A stretch of DNA of 42,133 bases from Candidatus Fermentithermobacillaceae bacterium (GTDB lineage Bacteria; Bacillota; Sulfobacillia; Fermentithermobacillales; Fermentithermobacillaceae), in assembly GCA_012512325.1 (NCBI GenBank), contig JAAZEL010000029.1, forward strand, positions 1 to 42,133, given 5' to 3'. The translations under genes were made by a program, and so were the position numbers. Numbering within the stretch: position 1 is the first letter of the stretch; each line of letters opens with the position of its first letter. This document shows positions 7,269-15,026 of the stretch, one piece after another. The notes beneath the pieces are model-generated. The model saw only the letters and a list, made by a program, of their open reading frames with translations. It was not told where the DNA came from and did no database searches.

Positions 7269-9485
7269 TCAGCCTGACGCAGGAGAGAAGTACTCCTCAA
7301 GCGCCCTAAAAATGCCCCTGGCTGCCGCCTCTTGGATGTAATCTTGCCTGAGCAAGTTCTCTTCCCTTGGGTTGGACAAGTACATCACTTCCACCAAGAC
7401 CGAAGGGCAAGCGGATTCCCTGTTGACGAAGAAATTCGAGTCTTTGACTCCCCTGTCAACGGTGCCGAGGCTTGCAGTCAGGTGTTTCTGGATTAGTGCA
7501 GCCAGCCGTCTTGACTCACACGTGTTCAAAGTCTGGCTGCAGATGTAAGAGGTTGTGCCGGCAGTCTGGGGGTTGCTGTGCCAATCGTTATGGATCGAGA
7601 CGAAGGCGTGGGCTTTATGGGACCATGCGGCCCTCTTGGCCAGATCTCCTGAATATTCGTCGATATCAGGCTTCCAATCTTCAGGGGGAGTGGCATCCTC
7701 AAACTCGCCCAGCCTGGTCAGAATCACCGCCGCTCCCGCCGCCTCGAGCATGTCACGGAGCTTAACTGCGATTCTCCAGTTTACCGTGCGTTCCTGGTAG
7801 CCTGTGGGACCAGATGCTCCTGGATCGTTGCCCCCGTGTCCTGGGTCGACCACGATCACCTTGCCCGCGAGTCCCGGGTTGGGGAAGAAGGCCTCCAGGG
7901 AATTGGCGTTTTTCTTAAGCAGGTAAGTGCCGCTCAAGGATGCGTCCAGCGACAAGCTAACCCCGTCGTTTGTGGTACCTATATTCACCTGTCGGACCAG
8001 GTCGCCGCTGACCAGGGAAGCTTGTCCCGAGTAAGAAGCGCCTGGCAGGAACATTGTGACCGAGCTGCCGTTCCTGGTGACAGTGGGCCAGGTATACCCC
8101 AGGGTGTGAACCGTTAGCACTTCCCCGTCGTCTTCACGTCTCACCTCTACTCCGGTAATGGTAGGTGCAAAACCCAGCACCACTTTTCCCGGTGACTGTT
8201 CCTGCACCACATACGAAGGTGTTTCGGAGAACTTAATGGTCACGTCGCTTCCTTCGATCCGAACCGATTCGAACTCGTATGCGTTTATGTCAAGCCTTCC
8301 CGCCGTCCTGAAAAACTCAGAGGTGCTTATTATTAGCGTATTACCTTCATTGCGAATAAGCCGGCAGGTTTCGAACGGCCCCTGTAGGGTAAGGGTGCGC
8401 ACGCTTGAGCTGGCGTCAAGGGCCACCGAAAAGCTGGGGGAGGTCCCGGCAGGAGCGCCGGTGGTCAGCCATGATGCCACCCAGCCTACCACGCCTTTGG
8501 GGGAGATTCCCCTGATCCAGCGGTCCCGCACTTCAAGCACGCGTATTATGTCGCCCTTCTGTACCATGGAGATTGCAGGATAATTGGTGCCAGGACCTGC
8601 CCTGAAGTTTACGTCTGTGGCGTTTACCGTAGTTGAACTGTATTTTCCAAGGGACCACGAAGTCTCGGATACCCCGAAGGAAAGGGCAGGGTCATCTACT
8701 GCGGAAATCACTGAGTCAGGGCCGTACACCCAGCCTCTTATCCCCGCTGAAGTCTGGACTGCAATCCAGGCTCCTCGTGAAGTGATGTATTTTGCAGAAT
8801 CCCCGGATTTCAAGGTGACCATGACAGGGGAGCCTTTGATAGGCCGCTGGTATACAGTCACCGAACCGCTCCTGGGGCCCACCACCATGTCACCGGCCAC
8901 AGGGATGGTTTCCTCGATGACAGGGAGGGTGAGTTGGAGGAGCTCTTCAAATATCCACGCTGTTCTGCCGCCACCAATAGACACCCTGATCCAGTCGTTC
9001 CGTTTGGCTTCGGCAGGATATGTATGGCCCCTCTGGGTCATGCCCAACACCGGGTAGTCTGCGCCCGGTCCCTGGCGCATGTTTACGTCGGTCCTGGTTA
9101 TGACCGCTGTTATGCCCCCGGAACTCAGGTCTATGTCAACGAGCCACGCGGCAATCCACGCCTCTTTGCCTTTGTATGAGATCTTGAGCCAATCATTCTG
9201 GATGGCCAGTATGTCCAGCCAGGTACCTTCGAGCACCGTCCCTAAGACGCTGTGGCTGGTTCCAGGGCCCGACCTTAGATTACACACATCTCCCACTACA
9301 ACACCTTTGAACCCTGAGAAATCAGCAGGTGTAAGAGGGGCGTTGCCAGCGGATAAAGCGGTTACAGGATGCAATACCCCGCTCAGGGCCACAGCCAGGA
9401 GGAGGGTCCCCAGCAAGACCCGGCGGGGTGCTCTTGACAAAGGTTTTGTCGAATTGATCGAAATATGTCGGATATGTTTGGCCAT
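7269..9485 (-). CDS. N-acetylmuramoyl-L-alanine amidase with multiple SH3b domains, AMIN-like domain and amidase_3 domain
   Basis: Signal peptide; repeated VNMRQGPGADYPVLGM / VNFRAGPGTNYPAISM SH3b motifs; IVVDPGHGGNDPGASG, FVSIHNDWHSNPQTAGTTSY, VLVEVMYLSNPREENLL. Confidence 0.93.
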   Translation of the reverse strand: MAKHIRHISINSTKPLSRAPRRVLLGTLLLAVALSGVLHPVTALSAGNAPLTPADFSGFKGVVVGDVCNLRSGPGTSHSVLGTVLEGTWLDILAIQNDWLKISYKGKEAWIAAWLVDIDLSSGGITAVITRTDVNMRQGPGADYPVLGMTQRGHTYPAEAKRNDWIRVSIGGGRTAWIFEELLQLTLPVIEETIPVAGDMVVGPRSGSVTVYQRPIKGSPVMVTLKSGDSAKYITSRGAWIAVQTSAGIRGWVYGPDSVISAVDDPALSFGVSETSWSLGKYSSTTVNATDVNFRAGPGTNYPAISMVQKGDIIRVLEVRDRWIRGISPKGVVGWVASWLTTGAPAGTSPSFSVALDASSSVRTLTLQGPFETCRLIRNEGNTLIISTSEFFRTAGRLDINAYEFESVRIEGSDVTIKFSETPSYVVQEQSPGKVVLGFAPTITGVEVRREDDGEVLTVHTLGYTWPTVTRNGSSVTMFLPGASYSGQASLVSGDLVRQVNIGTTNDGVSLSLDASLSGTYLLKKNANSLEAFFPNPGLAGKVIVVDPGHGGNDPGASGPTGYQERTVNWRIAVKLRDMLEAAGAAVILTRLGEFEDATPPEDWKPDIDEYSGDLAKRAAWSHKAHAFVSIHNDWHSNPQTAGTTSYICSQTLNTCESRRLAALIQKHLTASLGTVDRGVKDSNFFVNRESACPSVLVEVMYLSNPREENLLRQDYIQEAAARGIFRALEEYFSPASG

Positions 9486-9525
9486 ATGTATTTTCCTCTC
9501 GCTCTGGTATGGAGTCCGGAGATTG

Positions 9526-9579
9526 CTGATTGACTGCCTGATACTGACTGCTTGCCTATTACTGATTGCTTACCTGATA
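9526..9579. repeat. 18-bp tandem repeat x3 upstream of the amidase gene
   Basis: ctgattgactgcctgata / ctgactgcttgcctatta / ctgattgcttacctgata. Confidence 0.75.
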
Positions 9580-9841
9580 TAGTAATCGTAACACTCTTTT
9601 TGTTGACGAATTTTCCAATGCCTATGTTCCATCTCGACAATTCTGGCAGCAAATGCGACATGGAGGGGATAGACGGGAAAAACAGCAGAAGGACAAGAGA
9701 AAAGCAGCAAGAAACCCCGTGCACCCGAACTCGTGCACCCAAGACAGCCGGCTATACCGGCACACAGATGATGACAAGGCTGAAGAACGGACAGAGTCGA
9801 CGGTCCGACCGACGGATCAACCCATGGATTTGGTCTTCCCG

Positions 9842-10053
9842 CATCTGCCGGCATCCGTTGGGATCTGGAAGCATCCGTCGGCATCTGCCGGCATCGTTGG
9901 GATCTGGAAGCATCCGTCGGTATCTGCCGGCATCGTTGGGATCTGGAAGCATCCGTCGGTATCTGCCAGCAACCGTCAGGATCTGCCGGCATCCGTTAGG
10001 ATCTGGCAGCATCCGTCATCACATATCAGCATCTGTGACCATCTGTCATCATT
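9842..10053. repeat. 20-bp (39-bp higher order) minisatellite, ~10 units, decaying toward nifU
   Basis: catccgttgggatctggaag / catccgtcggcatctgccgg / catcgttgggatctggaag / catccgtcggtatctgccgg ... Confidence 0.9.
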
Positions 10054-10082
10054 CGTTATGTGCCCTGTCTTCTTCTTCGTCG
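10048..10082. repeat. Degenerate copy of the nifU 3' terminus (true terminus 10119-10152)
   Basis: tcattcgttatgtgccctgtcttcttcttcgtcg vs tcattcgttgtgtgctatgttttcttcttcctcg: 29/34 identical by eye. Confidence 0.75.
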
Positions 10083-10118
10083 AGGAAGATGATACCCTGG
10101 CACCACAGAGTTAAGGAA

Positions 10119-10568
10119 TCATTCGTTGTGTGCTATGTTTTCTTCTTCCTCGTGCCCGCGGTCGTGGTGATGGTCTTCGTCTATCTCGATGTCTGTGCCG
10201 ATTCCTTGTTTCTCGTAATAATCCTTAATGGCGGCACGTACCGCGTCCGCAGCCAGGTTCGAGCAATGGAGCTTCTGCGGGGGCAATCCGCCCAGAGCCT
10301 CCGCCACGTGCTTGTTTGAGACTTCCAGCGCTTCTTCCAAAGTCAGTCCTTTGACCAACTCGGTGACCATTGAGCTGGTAGCGATTGCAGCTCCGCACCC
10401 GAAAGTCCGGAACTTGATATCTTCAATCCTGTTGTCCTTGATCTTCAGGGTTATCCTCATCATGTCCCCGCAAATCGGGTTTCCCACCTGGCCCACGCCG
10501 TCGGGATTTTCTACTTCTCCCACGTTCCTGGGATTGAAGAAGTGGTCCATTACCTTGTCATTGTACAT
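10119..10568 (-). CDS. nifU: NifU/IscU-type Fe-S cluster assembly scaffold
   Basis: MYNDKVMDHFFNPRNVGEVENPDGVGQVGNPICGDMMRITLKIKDNRIEDIKFRTFGCGAAIATSSMVTELVKG...PPQKLHCSNLAADAVRAAIKDY. Confidence 0.95.
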   Translation of the reverse strand: MYNDKVMDHFFNPRNVGEVENPDGVGQVGNPICGDMMRITLKIKDNRIEDIKFRTFGCGAAIATSSMVTELVKGLTLEEALEVSNKHVAEALGGLPPQKLHCSNLAADAVRAAIKDYYEKQGIGTDIEIDEDHHHDRGHEEEENIAHNE

Positions 10569-10611
10569 GTGCTATCCCCGCCTTATACATCATAAACCCG
10601 TACTCTTCCTG

Positions 10612-10630
10612 CGTACGCCCCTGGCGTACG
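10612..10630. other. Short hairpin (8-bp stem, 3-nt loop) between nifS and nifU
   Basis: cgtacgcc-cct-ggcgtacg. Confidence 0.7.
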
Positions 10631-10639
10631 TCTCTTGCA

Positions 10640-11830
10640 TCACAAACCGCTGCCTGGGCCTATCGGCGACATGGCGCGGAGCTTTTCCACTATCGGTGGC
10701 AGTACTTCCAGAACATAGTCGATATCCTCTTCCGTATTGGACATGCCCAAGGCGAATCTCAAGGATCCATGGGCGGTTTCATGGGTCAGCCCCATTGCCA
10801 GTAGTACATGGGAGGGTTCCAAGGAGCCTGAAGTACAAGCTGAGCCCGATGAGGCGGCTACGCCCATGCGATCCAGGTTGAGTAAGATTGACTCGCCCTC
10901 AAGATACTTGATGCTTACGTTGACGTTGTGGGGCAGCCTGAGCACCGGGTGCCCGTTGAGGATCACATCAGGGATCTGCCTGAGGATCCCCTCAATCAGC
11001 TTGTCGCGGAGCTTGGTAAGCCTCCGGGATTCCTCTGGAAGCTCCGCTTTGGCCAAGCGGCATGCTTCTCCGAAACCCACTATCCCAGGCACGTTTTCAG
11101 TGCCTGCACGCATCCTTCTTTCGTGGGCACCGCCGGTCAGCTGGGGGGTAAGCCTTACGCCCCTCTTTACGTACAGCGCGCCCACTCCTTTGGGTCCGTA
11201 TATCTTGTGGCTGGACAGGGTAAGCAGGTCGATGTTCATATCATTGACGTTGATGGGAACCTTGCCCACGCTCTGGACTGCGTCGGTGTGGAACAAGACC
11301 CCGTGTTCCCGGGCTATTGCCCCGATTTCCTTCACCGGCTCAATTGTGCCCACTTCGTTCTGGCCGTGCATTACTGAAATCAGGATGGTATCCTTCCTGA
11401 TGGCTTTTCTCACGCCGTCCGGATCGATCAAGCCGTACTTGTCGCACGGTACGAAAGTAACGTCAAATCCTTCCTTTTGAAGGGCTTCAAAGGTATGAAG
11501 CACCGCATGATGTTCGATCTGGCTGGTTATCAGGTGGTTTCCCTTTGATTTCCTTGCGCGTGCGACACCCCTTATGGCAAGGTTGTCCGATTCAGTACCT
11601 CCTGACGTAAACAATATCTCATTGGGAGCGGCTTCAATCAGGGAGGCCACTTTTTCACGGGCGTCGTTGATGGCTTCCCTGGCTTCATATCCCCAACTGT
11701 GAACGCTTGAGGCGTTGCCGAACTTGCCCGCGAAATACGGCAACATGGCAGCCAGCACCTCGGGCCTCACCGGGGTGGTTGCCGAATGGTCAAGGTAGAC
11801 TTGTCTTCGAGCGTTTGGCTGACTACTCAC
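10640..11830 (-). CDS. nifS: Cysteine desulfurase (NifS/IscS)
   Basis: YLDHSATTPVRPEVLAAMLPYF, TSGGTESDNLAIRG, LLTLSSHKIYGPKGVGALYVKRGV, SSGSACTSGSLEPSHVLLAMG; GTG at 11830 preceded by AGGAGG on the minus strand. Confidence 0.95.
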   Translation of the reverse strand: MSSQPNARRQVYLDHSATTPVRPEVLAAMLPYFAGKFGNASSVHSWGYEAREAINDAREKVASLIEAAPNEILFTSGGTESDNLAIRGVARARKSKGNHLITSQIEHHAVLHTFEALQKEGFDVTFVPCDKYGLIDPDGVRKAIRKDTILISVMHGQNEVGTIEPVKEIGAIAREHGVLFHTDAVQSVGKVPINVNDMNIDLLTLSSHKIYGPKGVGALYVKRGVRLTPQLTGGAHERRMRAGTENVPGIVGFGEACRLAKAELPEESRRLTKLRDKLIEGILRQIPDVILNGHPVLRLPHNVNVSIKYLEGESILLNLDRMGVAASSGSACTSGSLEPSHVLLAMGLTHETAHGSLRFALGMSNTEEDIDYVLEVLPPIVEKLRAMSPIGPGSGL

Positions 11831-12269
11831 TGTTTGAGTCCTCCTTCTTTCCGGTGTGTGAGGCCCCCTCAATCAAGTCCCGCAAAGTTATGGAATTGAG
11901 GACGCCCTCGATGGCATTCCCGACTTTTTCCCAAACCAGCCTCGCCCTGCAATCATCAGGGCAGTCGTGGTCGGAGAAATCTTCGTGCATGCATTTGACC
12001 GGTGCGACAGGGCCTTCGGCCACCTTAACGATCTCACCTACGGTGATCCTGTCCGCCGGCCTTGCGAGCTTGTAGCCACCGCCGAATCCCCGTTTGCCCC
12101 GCACCAGTCCGTGCTCCCTAAGGGGGATCACGATCTGTTCAAGGTAGCCCTGGGACACTCTTTGGGCAGCGGAGATTTCGGCCAGGGACATGTATTCATC
12201 TTCCGACCTGGCCAATTCATACATGAGCAAAACGGCGTAATGCCCTTTGGTTGACAGCGAAAAAGACAG
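11823..12269 (-). CDS. Rrf2 family transcriptional regulator (IscR-like); start probably CTG at 12269
   Basis: STKGHYAVLLMYELARSEDEYMSLAEISAAQRVSQGYLEQIVIPLREHGLVRGKRGFGGGYKLARPADRITVGEIV; three Cys in CMHEDFSDHDCPDDC. Confidence 0.9.
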   Translation of the reverse strand: MSFSLSTKGHYAVLLMYELARSEDEYMSLAEISAAQRVSQGYLEQIVIPLREHGLVRGKRGFGGGYKLARPADRITVGEIVKVAEGPVAPVKCMHEDFSDHDCPDDCRARLVWEKVGNAIEGVLNSITLRDLIEGASHTGKKEDSNSE

Positions 12270-12335
12270 TTTTCCTCACCTCAATCGGGCCCTGACGGGT
12301 TCGTGCCCGTCCCGGTCCCGTTTCCCATCTCAATC

Positions 12336-12371
12336 TAATCCTATTATTCTACTAGGATTACAACAAGTCAA
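12336..12371 (-). promoter_or_regulatory. Promoter of the Rrf2-nifS-nifU operon with overlapping 8-bp inverted repeat (candidate Rrf2 operator)
   Basis: Minus strand TTGACT-17 bp-AATAAT (12371-12343) with TAATCCTA-N9-TAGGATTA (12336-12360) covering the -10. Confidence 0.65.
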
Positions 12372-12383
12372 GCACATATCGTT

Positions 12384-12599
12384 GGTTTTGAATGGATTTC
12401 GAAAAGCGGCGGTTTTGAACTGATTGGGAGAATACCTCAGGGGGCTTTGGATGGATTTCCAAGAACATCTTGGCAGTCTTCTTCCGGAGAATATATGGGT
12501 GGTCTTGTACTGCTTTTGGGGAACCTCTCAGAACCTTCGGCTTGATCCCGGAGGACATCTCGGAAGTGTTGAATCGGTTTTGGAGAACGCCTTGGAGGA
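12384..12599. repeat. Highly degenerate ~33-bp tandem repeat, about 6-7 units
   Basis: ctttggatggatttccaagaacatcttggcagt (12445) vs cttcggcttgatcccggaggacatctcggaagt (12535): 23/33 identical by eye; related units at 12384, 12411, 12503, 12568. Confidence 0.55.
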
Positions 12600-12674
12600 G
12601 GTATTATAACGGTAGAAAGCGAAGAACAAGGTATGAATGTCGACCATATCCTATGAGTATCGTGAGGGGTTAAC

Positions 12675-14132
12675 GTGGCTAACATGAACATCGATGAGAA
12701 GTCCCTCCGGGCAATAATAAGCAACCTTGAAAAAGACGTTGCAAGACGGCCGAAAGATATCGCTACGCGACTACAGCTGGCTTTGTCGTATATGAGGCTT
12801 GCAGAACACGACAGCGCCCGGGAACATCTGGAGAAAGTGATTGAACTGGACAAGCGCAATGTTGAGGCCCATTACTACCTTGGGATCCTTTGGGCCGATT
12901 CAGGGAATGTGGAAGAAGCCAAACGGGCATGGATGAAAGCCGTTTCCCTGAACAAGTCCCACGGGCCCTCCCACTACTTCCTGGGCAAGCTCTACGCGAT
13001 TGAGGGAGACTTGGATGCAGCCATCGCTTCAACCGAGAAGTCCAGGGATGCAAATCCGGGCAACGTGCTGGCCAGATCCCAACTTGGGGAACTGTACCTG
13101 GCTAAAGGCAGGATCAGGGATGCCTTGAACGAATGGCTTGAGGTCCTGAAACTGGAACCTGCCAACCTTCAAGGGTTGCACAACGTAGGCGCCATATACA
13201 CCGATCTGAAGATGTACGATGAGGCCATTGAAGTGCTTGAGCGAGCAGAACGGTTGGGTTCAGAGGCTCCCCTGGTGTTCTACAACAAAGGCCTTTGCTA
13301 CATGGCCAAAGGTGAGCACACCAAGGCTATAGAAGCGCTGCTCAAAGCTAAGGAACTGGCGCCTGAAGACACTGTGACCATGATTTCCCTGGGTGAGGCT
13401 TACGCCATGTCAGGAGACGTTGACTCGGCCATAGCTCAATGGGAGGAAGTACTCCAATCCAGCCCGGACAATTTGTTTGCTACGTACAATCTGGGCCTCG
13501 GTTACCTTGAGAAAGGCGAGCGGGACAAGGCGGTGGAAATGTGGGAAAAGTGCAAGGCCCTGAATCCCGCGTACCTTCCCCCGCGGCAAAACCTTGCCAC
13601 CTTGGCAATCAACGCGGGGGATTTCGGCAAGGCAATAGATGAATGGCGCGCCATAAGCCGGCTGGATCCTCAAAACCCCCAGCCGTGGATGGTGTTGGGA
13701 GATCTGTATTACAGGTCAGGAAACCTGGCTGAAGCCAGGCGTATAACGGAGGAACTCCTGGATAAGTTGGCTCAAGCCGAGCCTCAAGACAAGGATTCGC
13801 GTAAACTGAGGTCAGACACTGAGTTCCTGTATGGAACAATCCTGCTTGCGTCAGGCAACCCAGGGGACGGCCTTGACCATTGGGTGAGAGCCATGAAGTA
13901 CAATCCCAATTTCGCCTTTGAGGCCGGCGGGTTCATTTCCAGGGCGATCTGGCCTGAGCTCACCCAGTTTGCCGAAGAACACGCCAAGACTGAAGACCAC
14001 AAGAAAGTACTGAGCCTGGTCAAGAGCTTCGTCAAAGAGGACACCCGGCCTCCTGAGGGCATACGGGCGGTCCCCGAATTGGATGAAAGAGGGAAGGCAG
14101 GTTTCAGGTGGTTCTTTCGGGGAAGGAAGTAG
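12675..14132 (+). CDS. Tetratricopeptide repeat protein
   Basis: Repeated TPR motifs such as NVEAHYYLGILWADSGNVEEAKRAWMKAVSLN; GTG start after GAGGGG. Confidence 0.9.
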   Translation: MANMNIDEKSLRAIISNLEKDVARRPKDIATRLQLALSYMRLAEHDSAREHLEKVIELDKRNVEAHYYLGILWADSGNVEEAKRAWMKAVSLNKSHGPSHYFLGKLYAIEGDLDAAIASTEKSRDANPGNVLARSQLGELYLAKGRIRDALNEWLEVLKLEPANLQGLHNVGAIYTDLKMYDEAIEVLERAERLGSEAPLVFYNKGLCYMAKGEHTKAIEALLKAKELAPEDTVTMISLGEAYAMSGDVDSAIAQWEEVLQSSPDNLFATYNLGLGYLEKGERDKAVEMWEKCKALNPAYLPPRQNLATLAINAGDFGKAIDEWRAISRLDPQNPQPWMVLGDLYYRSGNLAEARRITEELLDKLAQAEPQDKDSRKLRSDTEFLYGTILLASGNPGDGLDHWVRAMKYNPNFAFEAGGFISRAIWPELTQFAEEHAKTEDHKKVLSLVKSFVKEDTRPPEGIRAVPELDERGKAGFRWFFRGRK

Positions 14133-14968
14133 CAACCGGAACCGGTTTGCAGGATATCGAAGTGATTGCTTTGGTTGGGCCGAGTGGCACGGGCAAGTCC
14201 CACCATGCAATGTGGGTGGCCCAGGAATACGGCTGCGGGGCAATCATCGATGATGGCTTGCTCATTTCAGGTTCAAGGATTGTGGCAGGCAGATCGGCCA
14301 AGAGGGAGGAGACCAAAACCGCGGCGGTGAGAAGGGCTGTGTTTACCTCTGCTGGCCATGCCCTGGAAGTCCGGTCTGCCCTTGAGGACCTTAACTTACA
14401 ACGGCTTCTGGTGCTTGGCACGTCAGTGTCAATGGTCCAGCGCATCGTTTCCAGGCTGGGCCTGTCTCAACCTTCGGTTATACTGGACATAAGGGACTTG
14501 GCCAGTGAAGAAGAAGTAAGGGAGGCATTGTGGAGGCGGAGGCAAGAAGGCAAGCACGTGATCCCGGCTCCGGTTTTCGAGGTCAAGAAAACTTTCTCGG
14601 GGTATCTGGTGGACCCCCTCAAGATTTTTGTGAAGGCCCGGGAGAAGAAACCTGCCGTTTTGGAAAGAAGCGTGGTCAGGCCCACATACAGCTACTTCGG
14701 CAACTTCTACATTGCAGACAACGTCGTGATGCAGATAGCCACCAAGATCTGTTACGAGATCGAAGGAGTCAAACGGGTGCTCAGGGTGTTGGTGCTGACC
14801 ACCGGCGACGGTGCTATGCTCCAGGTTGAACTGGTGCTGAACTACGGCGCGGAAGTGTTTTCCGTGATGAGACAAGTCCAATCGAGACTCAAACAGAAGC
14901 TTGAGTACCTTACTGGGATTTACCTGCTAAGTGTGGATGTGATTACCAAGAAAATCGGGTTTGATTGA
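14108..14968 (+). CDS. P-loop NTPase domain fused to C-terminal Asp23/Gls24-like domain; exact start uncertain
   Basis: Walker A GPSGTGKSH; C-terminal YFGNFYIADNVVMQIATKICYEIEGVKRV...VELVLNYGAEVFSVMRQVQSRLKQKLEYLTGI resembles Asp23. Confidence 0.7.
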   Translation: MVLSGKEVATGTGLQDIEVIALVGPSGTGKSHHAMWVAQEYGCGAIIDDGLLISGSRIVAGRSAKREETKTAAVRRAVFTSAGHALEVRSALEDLNLQRLLVLGTSVSMVQRIVSRLGLSQPSVILDIRDLASEEEVREALWRRRQEGKHVIPAPVFEVKKTFSGYLVDPLKIFVKAREKKPAVLERSVVRPTYSYFGNFYIADNVVMQIATKICYEIEGVKRVLRVLVLTTGDGAMLQVELVLNYGAEVFSVMRQVQSRLKQKLEYLTGIYLLSVDVITKKIGFD

Positions 14969-15026
14969 GCTTGGCCGGAGCAAGCGACGGGCAACGTTGA
15001 AATACTAATGATAGGGGAGGGGAGCC

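Noticed and set aside
9842-10053. CRISPR array
   Set aside because: Directly abutting 19-20-bp units without unique spacers.
9552-10319. ORFs across the minisatellite, e.g. 255-aa + strand and RRMLPDPNDAG-repeat - strand
   Set aside because: Artefacts of the 39-bp repeat (multiple of 3); all frames are open and overlap the nifU 3' end.
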